Shown here piece after piece: positions 25,359 through 33,305 of a stretch of DNA of 64,000 nt; positions within the stretch are counted from its first letter, which is position 1, and every line of letters starts with the position of its first letter. Origin of the DNA: JACPJP01 sp964650285. GTDB taxonomy: Archaea; Nanobdellota; Nanobdellia; Woesearchaeales; GW2011-AR4. Where the stretch lies: assembly GCA_964650285.1 (NCBI GenBank), contig CAZYSP010000002.1, positions 21,816-85,815 of the forward strand, given 5' to 3'. The notes beneath the pieces were generated by a model that worked only from the letters and a program-made list of their open reading frames with translations, had not been told where the DNA came from and did not search any database. A program made the translations under genes and the position numbers.

Positions 25359-27128
25359 TTACCTTCTCCATATCAAAACAATATTTATTAAAATTGATAA
25401 AATAATCAAGAACAATGGTATGAGATTTTTTGCTTTTTCTGTTGTTGATTCGTAAACAAGACCATAATTTCCCGTTAATATATTATTTGCAATTTGTTTT
25501 TCTGTTTCAGTACCAATATTTTCTTTATTTTGTTTTGTATCTATTTTTTCGGTTTTGATATTTTCATTAATAACTATATCTTTGATTATTTCGTTATTTG
25601 TTTTCTGGTTGTTTTTATTGACTAAAACTTTAAATTTGTAATTTCCTGACTCTGCATTTTCCACAGTATTTTCTAATTCTACTATGTGCAATGAATTTGC
25701 CTTTAAAATAAACTCTTTCATGTTTTCTTCCCTGTCTCCGGAATAAGATTTTGGGCCGCGGTAAACATAACTCCATACTTTTATGTTGATGTCCTGATCG
25801 TTGTTGTTATCAAATACTACTTTTGTTGTAAATTCCTTGCCTACTTCTATGTTTTTATTAAAATCTTTTAATTCGAAACTGAATTTTTTTGAAGAAATGG
25901 ATGTTTCTTTGATTATTTTAACATCACACATTGAATCTGTTAAATCCTCGATTTCTAGTTCTTCCTCATCTTCTGAATCCAAACCCAGAGTTTTTATTAT
26001 ATGACTGCCATCTTTGAATTTTTCATCACAATTTGGCTTTATTTGTACAGGTAATGTCAAGGAATAATTTGTGTATTTCAAATCCAGATTTGTTTTTGAA
26101 TGCTTGCTTAGTCTTTCTTCTTTCTTGTTTTCTATCCAAATTGCAATGCTGTTTTTGTTTGTGTTCCCTTTGTAGGCATTTAATTTGATCCTTATTGTCT
26201 GGCCGAATTTGGCTTTCTTATCACTTCCTAAGTCATAAATCCTGACTATGTCTATAGAAGAAAACTCCTGCAATGGCTTTCCTTTTATTGTTATAATTCT
26301 TGTATCAAAATTATTCTGTATATTAGTGTCATTGCACTGCACAGTTATGTTAGAATATATTATGTAAGATTTTCCTTCCTCAAGGTTTGGTGTATATTCT
26401 GTTGATGTTCTTTGCTTTGTTATTGATTCATTGGTAAAAGGTTTGTATTCTTTTATTAGCTTTCCATTAAGGTCTTCTATTTTAGCCCTCATTGTAAGAT
26501 TAGTTTTTGAGCCAGATACTTTTGATGCTCTTACCTTAAATGAAAATTCAGAAGAATTATCGAACATTGTTTTTGCAAGAATAAGCTCAACTGCATAATC
26601 GCAACCTTGTTCTGCTATAATGCTGCCATCATTAGGAAAACCAGGTGTTGGGTTTGAATTATGTAGACTTCCATTTAAATATGCCCAACTCAAGTCCTCA
26701 GTAGTTGCATTATAGGTTTTTTTATCTATTAAGTTGTTATTTTTGTTATAAAGATGTATTGTTTCTCCATTATTGCTTAAGCCGTATCCACCAATTGAGG
26801 AATCATCAACATATAGCCTTACTGCGTCAGAACTTATATTAAAGTTATTATAAACTCTAGTTGCTTTATCTGTTATTATAGCATAACCAAAAGCTTCTAT
26901 TATAGTTCCTTCTTTATCATATAAACCTCCTTCTATTGTATCATTATCGTTATCATCCCCGATAACCCAATTGCTGACATTGATGCTTACACTTTCATTA
27001 TTGTAGAGCTCTATCCATTCATTTAATGTTTCATCGGCAATAGGATCTGCCATTATTTCATTGATCATTACGCCATTAGAAATCTGTATTAAAAATATAA
27101 AAAATAATAAATAAACTAAGAGTTTCAT
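25359..27128 (-). CDS. Secreted lamin-tail-domain surface protein with C-terminal anchor
   Basis: 589 aa. Signal peptide at residues 1-20, then a lamin-tail (LTD) domain beginning MINEIMADPI with NEWIELYN and SVSINVSNWVIGDD. Several Ig-like or beta segments follow, and the protein ends with a 20-residue membrane anchor (LIPLFLIILSILINIVLIW) and RR. Asn-rich with many N-x-S/T sequons, as expected for an N-glycosylated archaeal envelope protein. Probably cell surface; partner unknown. Confidence 0.82.
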   Translation of the reverse strand: MKLLVYLLFFIFLIQISNGVMINEIMADPIADETLNEWIELYNNESVSINVSNWVIGDDNDNDTIEGGLYDKEGTIIEAFGYAIITDKATRVYNNFNISSDAVRLYVDDSSIGGYGLSNNGETIHLYNKNNNLIDKKTYNATTEDLSWAYLNGSLHNSNPTPGFPNDGSIIAEQGCDYAVELILAKTMFDNSSEFSFKVRASKVSGSKTNLTMRAKIEDLNGKLIKEYKPFTNESITKQRTSTEYTPNLEEGKSYIIYSNITVQCNDTNIQNNFDTRIITIKGKPLQEFSSIDIVRIYDLGSDKKAKFGQTIRIKLNAYKGNTNKNSIAIWIENKKEERLSKHSKTNLDLKYTNYSLTLPVQIKPNCDEKFKDGSHIIKTLGLDSEDEEELEIEDLTDSMCDVKIIKETSISSKKFSFELKDFNKNIEVGKEFTTKVVFDNNNDQDINIKVWSYVYRGPKSYSGDREENMKEFILKANSLHIVELENTVENAESGNYKFKVLVNKNNQKTNNEIIKDIVINENIKTEKIDTKQNKENIGTETEKQIANNILTGNYGLVYESTTEKAKNLIPLFLIILSILINIVLIWRR

Positions 27129-27237
27129 TTTTAAATATATTTTAAGATTGGTATATAAATATTTGTCACTTTACTATTTTAAAATGATAATAAAAGTTTA
27201 ATAAAGACGTGTTTTTATGTAATAATGTGGTGGTTTT

Positions 27238-27969
27238 GTGGGTTTTTTAAAGTTCTTAAAAAGGGATAAGAGCAAGGAACCAGAGTTAGATTTGGAAAAT
27301 CTGAATAATTTGGATATTCCTCCTGCTCCTCCTGAGGCTGGAAAGAAGGATTTTGGGATTGCAGAAGAAGAATTGCCAGAGCTTCCGGAATTTCCAGAGA
27401 TGCCTGAAGCTGAAGAGCCTTTTTCTAAAGCAGAGGAAAAATTAATTCGCGAAGATGTTCCTAGTGAAAAACCTAGTCCTGAGCTAAAATCTCCTCCTAT
27501 GCCTGAGTTTCCAAAATTAGAAGAAGCTGTAGAGCCAAAATTTCCGCAACCTCGTAAACCTTTGTTTGGTGTACAAAAACCAGAACCAATTTTCGAGTCG
27601 GAGAAGCCAGAGCCACGTGTTAGTATTGGAAAACCAGATATAGAAAAACCTGAAGTTGAAGTGCCAAAACCGAGGCAACCAGAAATAAAGCCTTATGAAA
27701 GGCTGGAAAGGGCTGCTGTCAAAGAAGAGCGGGCTGTGTTAAAGCACAAGGAAGCAAAAGAGCCTATTTTTGTAAGAGTTGACAGGTTCAGGGATATTTT
27801 AACTGGAACTGGCACAATAAAGAATAATTTGAAAACAGCATCTCAATCTATTGTAAAATTGAATGGAATCTGCGCAGACAGAGATAAAGTACTTGAAAAG
27901 TGGAGTAATGTTATGATGGACCTGCAAAAAAAACTTATTTTTATTGACAAAACATTATTTAAGAAGTAG
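27238..27969 (+). CDS. Proline-rich protein with C-terminal FVRV helical domain (paralog 1 of 3)
   Basis: 243 aa with GTG start after a GTGGTGG site. Residues 30-165 are Pro/Glu-rich and disordered (IPPAPPEAG, ELPELPEFPEMPE). Residues 175-243 form a helical domain opening with PIFVRVDRFRDIL and ending IDKTLF. The same domain makes up the whole of the next two genes. The proline-rich N-terminus resembles that of the gene at 5247. Function unknown; looks like a scaffold or coiled-coil assembly protein. Confidence 0.72.
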   Translation: MGFLKFLKRDKSKEPELDLENLNNLDIPPAPPEAGKKDFGIAEEELPELPEFPEMPEAEEPFSKAEEKLIREDVPSEKPSPELKSPPMPEFPKLEEAVEPKFPQPRKPLFGVQKPEPIFESEKPEPRVSIGKPDIEKPEVEVPKPRQPEIKPYERLERAAVKEERAVLKHKEAKEPIFVRVDRFRDILTGTGTIKNNLKTASQSIVKLNGICADRDKVLEKWSNVMMDLQKKLIFIDKTLFKK

Positions 27970-27982
27970 CGAGAAATTAAAA

Positions 27983-28012
27983 ATGCTCAAAAATCAAAGA
28001 TTTTTGGCACCA
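27983..28012. repeat. 30-bp hairpin repeat element, intergenic copy
   Basis: Inner stem CAAAAATC-AAA-GATTTTTG inside ATGCT...GCACCA flanks. It matches the element inside the uS3 gene at 47580-47609 at 28 of 30 positions. The two differences are the two partners of one base pair (A-T here, G-C there). Confidence 0.7.
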
Positions 28013-28064
28013 CGTAAAGTGGTTTCTCATACCTCAAATTTTAAAAAATTTAAGGTGATATACA
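28009..28064 (+). promoter_or_regulatory. Two further hairpins in the leader of the 28065 gene
   Basis: ACCAC-GTAAA-GTGGT at 28009-28023. A second hairpin pairs ACCT (28031-28034) and an A/T stem with AGGT (28053-28056). The AAGGTG at 28052-28057 is the likely ribosome-binding site for the ATG at 28065, so this hairpin would mask it. Confidence 0.4.
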
Positions 28065-28304
28065 ATGAAAGGAACAGGAGAAGCTCCGGTTTTTGTTAAA
28101 ATAGCGGATTATAAGGATATAATAGATGTGCTAGAGCTTATTAAAGACAGATTGGCAGAAGCAAAAAGGACTTTGGCAGATATCAGTGAACTGAAAAATG
28201 ATGAAGATGCTGAGCTTGAATTATGGGGCTCAACATTAAATGAAATAGAAAAAAAGGTAGAAGATATTGACAGGACTTTATTTGAGCCTGAAAGCACTTA
28301 TTAA
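28065..28304 (+). CDS. FVKI-domain helical protein (paralog 2 of 3)
   Basis: 79 aa. Begins MKGTGEAPVFVKIADYKDI and ends KKVEDIDRTLFEPE. It aligns along its full length with the C-terminal domain of the preceding gene (PIFVRVDRFRDIL ... IDKTLF), so the two are tandem paralogs; this one lacks the proline-rich arm. Acidic coiled coil. Next gene starts 1 base after its stop. Confidence 0.72.
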   Translation: MKGTGEAPVFVKIADYKDIIDVLELIKDRLAEAKRTLADISELKNDEDAELELWGSTLNEIEKKVEDIDRTLFEPESTY

Positions 28305-28305
28305 G

Positions 28306-28689
28306 ATGGAAAAAGAAAGCAGGGACATTTTTTTTGTAGAGGTCAAAGAACCAGAAGAAGTTAGAAGAAATATTCTGGAGTCCCTTAAAGACATAGTTGA
28401 AAGCCTGCAGAGGTTTGAAAAATTTAAGGAAACGAGAAAAGATAAGATAGAGCACATAAATAAGTTAGGAAAAATTGTGAAAGATACCAATAAGCTTGTT
28501 TCAGATCTAAAAACGTCTTTGCCTGAAACAAAAATCAGGACTGTAAGGACAATAAGCAAGACTGCTGAAAGGAAAAAGACAGTTGTCAGGAAGAAGAAAG
28601 AAGGGGTAGAGAAAAAACCTGCTACAGAGCTGCAGAAACTTGAATCTGAGCTGAATGAAATAGAGAGTAAATTAGAGAGTTTGAGATGA
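28306..28689 (+). CDS. FVEV-domain coiled-coil protein (paralog 3 of 3)
   Basis: 127 aa from the ATG at 28306, which is one base after the previous stop; an in-frame codon further upstream lies inside that gene. It opens with IFFVEVKEPEEVRRNILESL, the same FV-charged-V start and helical pattern as the two upstream paralogs, then has a basic linker (AERKKTVVRKKKEG) and a final coiled coil (LESELNEIESKLESL). Probably cotranscribed with them. Confidence 0.7.
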   Translation: MEKESRDIFFVEVKEPEEVRRNILESLKDIVESLQRFEKFKETRKDKIEHINKLGKIVKDTNKLVSDLKTSLPETKIRTVRTISKTAERKKTVVRKKKEGVEKKPATELQKLESELNEIESKLESLR

Positions 28690-28709
28690 GGATATAATTC
28701 TTAGTAATG

Positions 28710-28717
28710 TTTTTAAA
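28710..28717 (+). promoter_or_regulatory. TATA-like box for tRNA-Leu
   Basis: TTTTTAAA located about 27-30 bases before the first tRNA nucleotide at 28744, the expected archaeal spacing. Confidence 0.5.
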
Positions 28718-28743
28718 TTGTATATTAGTTCTTCTATTATCCT

Positions 28744-28901
28744 GCGGGGATGCCGGAGTGGCCAATCTCTGAAAAGAGGGCTAGACGGGATAGACTCAAG
28801 GCATTTGAGTGTCGAGTGTTGCTTTGCAATGCGATGAAAGAATCATTTGTAAGTCATCTATTGGCTTAGTGCCTACGCAGGTTCGAACCCTGCTCCCCGC
28901 A
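28744..28901 (+). tRNA. tRNA-Leu (anticodon CAA) with anticodon-loop intron and D-loop insertion
   Basis: Acceptor GCGGGGA/TCCCCGC with discriminator A, no encoded CCA. T-arm GCAGG-TTCGAAC-CCTGC. Long variable arm GGC-TTAGT-GCC, as expected of tRNA-Leu. Anticodon stem ATAGA/TCTAT. The anticodon loop becomes CTCAAGA if a 55-nt intron at 28801-28855 is removed. This is the canonical 37/38 position, with AGG and TCA bulges around an imperfect CTCA/TAAG helix. The D-arm CCG...CGG contains about 19 extra bases (28762-28780) folding as CTCT-GAAA-AGAG. Removing both gives 84 nt, a normal length. Confidence 0.9.
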
Positions 28902-28947
28902 TTTCTTATTAACAAGATTTTTAAACATCGTGTTTTCTTATTAGGTA

Positions 28948-30276
28948 ATGATTGATATCTATGCAGTTGGAGGCTATAATGATGTAGGTAAGAACTGCAC
29001 AGCGATAGATGTTGATGGAGAGGTTATTATAATAGATCTGGGCATTCATCTGGATAACTACATAAAGCTGACACAAGATGAAGATATTGTGAAGATAAGT
29101 GCAGAGAAGTTAATGAAGGTTGGAGCTGTTCCTGATATTTCTGTTTTGGACAAGGTAAAAAATAATGTCAAAGTTATTGTGGTGGGCCACGCTCATCTGG
29201 ATCATATAGGGGCAATCCCTTATATTGCGGATAAATTTAATGCTCCTGTTATATGTGCACCTTACACTGCCGAGGTAATAAAAAGCATTTTGAAAGATGA
29301 CAGAATTAAACTTAAAAATGAAATAAAAACAGTAAACCTGAATTCTTTTTATAAGGTAAGCGATAATCTGAAAATTGAGTTGATATATATTACTCATTCT
29401 GTTCCGCAGGCTACTTTAGTTGCGATACATACAAAATATGGCGTAATTATTTATGCGAATGATTTCAAATTGGATTTACACCCTACTTTGGGAAAAGCAC
29501 CTGATTTCAAAAGGCTGGAAGAACTTGGTAAAAAAGGAGTTGTTGCCTTGGTAGTTGAGTCAACTTATGCAAATGATGCAAAAAAGATGCCTTCAGAAAA
29601 GGTTGCAAAGGAGATGCTTAGAGATGTTTTATTGGGTACAAACAACAAAGACAATTTGATTATAGTTACTACTTTCTCCTCCCACATTGCGAGACTCAAA
29701 TCAATTATAGAGTTTGGCAAGAAATTGAACAGGAAGATTGTTTTATTAGGGAGGTCTTTAGCAAAGTATGTGGGGGCTGCAGAGAATATAGGGATAGTAA
29801 ATTTTTCCAAAGATGTTAAAATTGTAAAATACAGCAGACAAATAAAAAGAATGCTGAAAAAGGTTGACAAGGACAGAAAAAAATATTTGCTGGTTGTTAC
29901 AGGACATCAAGGAGAGTCAAAATCTGTTTTATATAAGATTGCTAAAGGCGAATTTGAATTTGATTTGCACCCGGAAGATAATGTAGTGTTTTCCTGCAGA
30001 ACTATACCAACACCAACAAACATAGCAAACAGGGAAGCTTTGGAAAATGAGTTAAAGCAAACAGGGGTAAGAATCTTCAAAGATATACACCAATCAGGCC
30101 ATGCTGCAAGAGAGGATTTAAGGGATGTAATAAACTGGTTAAAACCAGAGAATATTATTCCTTCCCATGGAAATAAAGAGATGAAAGATACTTTAGCTGA
30201 ATTGGGAGTTGAGATGGGGTACAAGATAGGTAAGAATATATTTTTAGTAAAGGACGGACAAAAAATTAGCATTTAA
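28948..30276 (+). CDS. rnj: RNase J-like metallo-beta-lactamase ribonuclease
   Basis: 442 aa. Metallo-beta-lactamase motif HAHLDH at 81-86, later ITHSVPQA, DFKLDLHP, VVESTYAN and the beta-CASP motifs (FSSHIARLK, TGHQGES and HQSGHA). Archaeal RNase J is a 5'-3' exonuclease in mRNA decay. It lacks the long C-terminal domain of bacterial RNase J, as in other archaea. A TTTTTAAAC box about 30 bases upstream suggests a leaderless mRNA. Lies just after tRNA-Leu. Confidence 0.92.
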   Translation: MIDIYAVGGYNDVGKNCTAIDVDGEVIIIDLGIHLDNYIKLTQDEDIVKISAEKLMKVGAVPDISVLDKVKNNVKVIVVGHAHLDHIGAIPYIADKFNAPVICAPYTAEVIKSILKDDRIKLKNEIKTVNLNSFYKVSDNLKIELIYITHSVPQATLVAIHTKYGVIIYANDFKLDLHPTLGKAPDFKRLEELGKKGVVALVVESTYANDAKKMPSEKVAKEMLRDVLLGTNNKDNLIIVTTFSSHIARLKSIIEFGKKLNRKIVLLGRSLAKYVGAAENIGIVNFSKDVKIVKYSRQIKRMLKKVDKDRKKYLLVVTGHQGESKSVLYKIAKGEFEFDLHPEDNVVFSCRTIPTPTNIANREALENELKQTGVRIFKDIHQSGHAAREDLRDVINWLKPENIIPSHGNKEMKDTLAELGVEMGYKIGKNIFLVKDGQKISI

Positions 30277-30335
30277 AAACGCAAAAATATATAAATCAAG
30301 AGTCATTTTCTAAATGCTATTGGGGGTTAAATAAT

Positions 30336-31082
30336 ATGAGACTTACTCTTGCAGAGCCCAGGTACCTAAAGGAAAGCATATCAATAATTTCTGATCTAGT
30401 TAATGAGGCAAGATTTAAAGTAAATAAGGAAGCTATTGAGCTTGTAGCTATGGATCCTGCGAATGTTGCCATGGTTATTTTTAAATTGCTAGCGAGCTCT
30501 TTTACAGAGTATGATGTAAAGAAAGATGTTGAAATTGCGATTAATTTAAGCAGTCTGAAGCAGATAATGAGGAGGGCAAAACCAGATGACATGCTCACTC
30601 TTGAGCTTGATCCTGAAAATAAGTTAAGGATACAATTAAAAGGAAACAATTTGAGAACATTTAATCTGCCGATAATAGAGTTTGATGAAAAAGAGCAAAA
30701 AATACCTAATTTAAAATTTCCTGTTTCTATAAATCTTCCTTCAGGGATACTGAATGATGCTATTGAGGATGTTGATGTGGTTGCAGAGTCTGTCACTTTT
30801 ATAGCAGAGCCCAAAAAGTTTATGATAAGTGCAGAAGGAGACTTGAGCCAAGCAAAAATTGAGGTTAAGGAAGACAGCAATACGAAAATAAAAGTAGATG
30901 GAAATGAAAAAATAAATGCAAAGTACAGCATTGAATATCTTAAAAAGATGATAGCTGGTAGCAAGATTGCTGATGATGTTTCTATTTATTTTAATAAAGA
31001 TTATCCATTAAAGCTTGAGTACAAGACAGTTGATAAGGTAATGTTGAGTTTTATTCTTGCTCCAAGAGTTGAGAACGATTAA
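30336..31082 (+). CDS. pcn: DNA polymerase sliding clamp (PCNA)
   Basis: 248 aa, standard PCNA length. Opens MRLTLAEPRYLKESISIISD, then VNKEAIELVAMDPANVAMV (conserved DxxHV-type region) and VVAESVTFIAEPKKFMISAEGD, and ends LSFILAPRVE. Forms the trimeric ring that tethers polymerase, ligase and FEN1. Preceded by AAATATATAAAT and a GGGGGTT ribosome-binding site. Confidence 0.95.
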   Translation: MRLTLAEPRYLKESISIISDLVNEARFKVNKEAIELVAMDPANVAMVIFKLLASSFTEYDVKKDVEIAINLSSLKQIMRRAKPDDMLTLELDPENKLRIQLKGNNLRTFNLPIIEFDEKEQKIPNLKFPVSINLPSGILNDAIEDVDVVAESVTFIAEPKKFMISAEGDLSQAKIEVKEDSNTKIKVDGNEKINAKYSIEYLKKMIAGSKIADDVSIYFNKDYPLKLEYKTVDKVMLSFILAPRVEND

Positions 31083-31102
31083 CTTACTCGTAAGAGCTAA
31101 AG

Positions 31103-31696
31103 TTAAATTGCCAAGAAGAGAATCTGACCTATGAAGCCACTTACTATTGGGACTATTAAATTGTCATCTAATTCATCCACTATGGTTTCTGTGATTGTCG
31201 CTGCAAATGCCATAATTATTAGGATATAAATATTGATTGAGAACAACAAGCTTATTGCTACTGCCACTATCAAATTTGTTATTAGTTCTGTTACAAATCC
31301 TACAACTGTCTTATTGCGGAAGAGTATTGTTGTTCCGTGCTTTTTTCCTACAACAGCAGCCAACATATCGCCAAAAGTTGTCATCAATAAAGCTGCAAGC
31401 GCAATAGGAGTGTCAAAAGCTGCAAGAGCTATTATTGTTGATGAAAGAAAAAATATAACACCATAGGCCCTGTATTCTTCTTTGGGTCTTATAAACTTAT
31501 GAAAAAATGGGACCTTGAAATTAAGATCTAATCTAAAGTACTCTAAAATTAGGAATATTATCAGTAATGCGACCAGGAAAAGAAGTGCTGCTTGCTGTCC
31601 TGCCTGGTTTTTTATTGCAAAGTATATTATAAGAACTATTAAGATTGTTATATGTATTATTTTTTTGCTTATTTCATGAAGAAATTCCCAGACCAT
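31103..31696 (-). CDS. Second SEC59/DGK1-type CTP-dependent lipid kinase paralog
   Basis: 197 aa from the ATG at 31696, chosen because a TATATAAAC box lies about 24 bases upstream and leaves no room for the ATG at 31711. About six membrane segments. Motifs: EISKKIIHI, TTFGDMLAAVVGKKHG and NKTVVGFVTEL. The C-terminal DELDDNLIVPIVSG parallels VDDNLIIPLVAA of the gene at 13159, so these are diverged paralogs, perhaps for different lipid alcohols (dolichol, archaeol precursors). Confidence 0.78.
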   Translation of the reverse strand: MVWEFLHEISKKIIHITILIVLIIYFAIKNQAGQQAALLFLVALLIIFLILEYFRLDLNFKVPFFHKFIRPKEEYRAYGVIFFLSSTIIALAAFDTPIALAALLMTTFGDMLAAVVGKKHGTTILFRNKTVVGFVTELITNLIVAVAISLLFSINIYILIIMAFAATITETIVDELDDNLIVPIVSGFIGQILFLAI

Positions 31697-31781
31697 AGCT
31701 CTTATAAACAAAGCATAGTTTATATAGTTTTCTTAAGTTAAAAACAAAATATATTTAAACCCCGAATAAAATTAGGATGTT

Positions 31782-31997
31782 ATGCCTAAAGAAGGACTTT
31801 TTGAAAATTTGGTTGTGACAGTAATAGCATCACTGCTTCTCGTTGCCTTAGGGGTAATCTATTTTATAGCGGCATTGTTGATTATAAGGTTCAGCTCTGG
31901 TTTGATGGGTTACTCTCCAGACGCGAACTGGGTTGTTTTATCTTCGGCTGTTATTGTAGTTGGTATTATGGTTGGTTCTGCAATTAAGAATGCTTAG
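31782..31997 (+). CDS. Small two-helix membrane protein
   Basis: 71 aa with two hydrophobic segments (VVTVIASLLLVALGVIYFIA and WVVLSSAVIVVGIMVGSAI) joined by a short loop, RFSSGLMGYSPDAN. AAATATATTTAAA is about 27-35 bases before the ATG, consistent with a leaderless mRNA. The stop is 2 bases from the 3' end of the convergent tRNA-Gly. No family recognised. Confidence 0.65.
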   Translation: MPKEGLFENLVVTVIASLLLVALGVIYFIAALLIIRFSSGLMGYSPDANWVVLSSAVIVVGIMVGSAIKNA

Positions 31998-31999
31998 AA

Positions 32000-32110
32000 T
32001 ACGGCAGCCGGGACTCACAAATCCTGAAGGATTTCTGGTCTCCCTCTGGGATATTTGAACCCGGGTTAGAGGCTTGGGAAGCCCCTGTCTTACCACTGGA
32101 CCACTGCCGT
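32000..32110 (-). tRNA. tRNA-Gly (anticodon CCC) with a 40-nt T-loop intron
   Basis: Read on the minus strand: acceptor ACGGCAG/CTGCCGT, discriminator A, D-arm GTC...GAC with AGTGG, anticodon stem GGGGC/GCCTC with loop TTCCCAA (anticodon CCC), and T-stem CCGGG/CCCGG. Between the T-stem halves are 47 bases instead of 7; removing 40 gives a standard TTCAAAT loop and a 71-nt tRNA. The insertion (about 32013-32052) contains the hairpins AAATCC-TTCA-GGATTT and TCCC-AGA-GGGA. No CCA encoded. Confidence 0.9.
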
Positions 32111-32166
32111 ATATTATGTATTATGAAAACACAAAGTATTAATAATAATTATGCAAATTTTAGGTT

Positions 32167-33189
32167 ATGGTTGTTATAAGTCAGAATCCTGTTGATAATG
32201 TTATAATTGGGGTAATAGCTATTGTTTTTCTTGTGTTTGTTGCAGACAAGGTAATTGGGAAATTAATAAAGCTAGGTAAAAAATTTGGTATTTCCCAAAT
32301 TTTTATAGGACTGACTGTAATAGCCGTAGGTACTAGTTTACCAGAGATAACAACAGGTGTTGTTGCCAGCTTGGATATAGTAAGTGGGAATATAGACTCT
32401 TTCATAGCATCTGGTACTGTTTTAGGGACAAATATAGGCTCGGATATTGTACAGCAAAGCCTGATTATAGGCATTGTAGGACTTTTAGCAGTTACACACT
32501 TAGGAGCTATACATGTAAGGAGGGATTTTCTAAAAACAGATGGACTTGTAATGATTATGGCAGCAATTTTGCTTCTGTTATTTGCGCTTGATAAAGAGAT
32601 AAGCAGGGCAGAAGGAGCAGTATTATTTTTTGGCTACATTTTTTTCCTGTGGTTTTTGTGGATGAAAGAGGATGAAAGGATACATAACCACAAGAAAGTT
32701 GAGCTGAATTGGAATGATAAAAAAAATATTTTTATTGATTTATTTTACATTCTTGCAGGACTTGTTATTATAATTTTTAGTGCAGAATATATTTTGAGGA
32801 TTACAGAGTTTTTTGTAATAAGGTATGAAATTGGAAGCTCTTTAATAGGAATTTTGGCTATAGGCATTGCAACCGCACTTCCAGAATTAACAGCTTCTAT
32901 TACAGCTATCTTAAAAGGCGCTTCATCAATCTCATTAGGGACTTTGATAGGGAGCAACATAACTAACCCTATGTTTGCTTTAGGACTGGGAGCAATGATT
33001 TCCTCTTATCAGGTTCCAAGACCTGTAATAGTATATGACATTCCAGTTAAGATAGTAAGCGGGCTTATTTTAATGTGGTTTTTATGGACAAACAAAATAT
33101 TTACAAAAAAAGAGGCAATGACTATGATAACTATTTATCTTGTTTATGTGTTGGTAAGACTAAGGTATTTTCCTGTGGATATCATATAA
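32167..33189 (+). CDS. Sodium/calcium exchanger family protein (CaCA)
   Basis: 340 aa, about 10 membrane segments. The two alpha-repeats carry the ion-binding signatures: VIAVGTSLPEI with GTVLGTNIGSDI in the first, and GIATALPELTASI with GTLIGSNITNP in the second. Similar to YrbG/NCX_Mj-type exchangers that export Ca2+ against Na+ or H+. The central cytoplasmic loop is short (KEDERIHNHKK). Confidence 0.92.
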   Translation: MVVISQNPVDNVIIGVIAIVFLVFVADKVIGKLIKLGKKFGISQIFIGLTVIAVGTSLPEITTGVVASLDIVSGNIDSFIASGTVLGTNIGSDIVQQSLIIGIVGLLAVTHLGAIHVRRDFLKTDGLVMIMAAILLLLFALDKEISRAEGAVLFFGYIFFLWFLWMKEDERIHNHKKVELNWNDKKNIFIDLFYILAGLVIIIFSAEYILRITEFFVIRYEIGSSLIGILAIGIATALPELTASITAILKGASSISLGTLIGSNITNPMFALGLGAMISSYQVPRPVIVYDIPVKIVSGLILMWFLWTNKIFTKKEAMTMITIYLVYVLVRLRYFPVDII

Positions 33190-33250
33190 ATCCGATAACT
33201 AGAGACTATCGTTAAGAGTTTTTAATAAGTCTAAAAGGTTAATCGGATTT
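33188..33250. repeat. Imperfect 12-bp inverted repeat at the end of the exchanger gene
   Basis: AAATCCGATAAC at 33188-33199 pairs with GTT-A-ATCGGATTT at 33238-33250, a 12-bp stem with one bulged A. A smaller inner AGACT/AGTCT pairing lies in the loop. The stem starts within the exchanger stop codon, so it could be a 3'-end or processing structure. Confidence 0.5.
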
Positions 33251-33255
33251 CTAGG

Positions 33256-33285
33256 ATGCCAAAAATGCAAAGCATTTTTGTGCAT
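33256..33285. repeat. 30-bp hairpin related to the 27983/47580 elements
   Basis: ATGC, stem CAAAAATGC-AAA-GCATTTTTG, then TGCAT. Same total length, same AAA triloop and same ATGC/GCA flanks as the 27983 and 47580 elements, with a one-base-longer inner stem. Confidence 0.55.
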
Positions 33286-33305
33286 ATAAAAAAAGAATTA
33301 AAAAA

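Noticed and set aside
25359..27128. S-layer protein
   Set aside because: The lamin-tail domain and C-terminal anchor fit a surface protein, but nothing indicates the lattice-forming type and it is not unusually long.
33256..33285. Intrinsic transcription terminator
   Set aside because: The hairpin is followed by TGTGCATAT rather than a T tract, so a simple terminator is unlikely; it fits the 30-bp hairpin family better.
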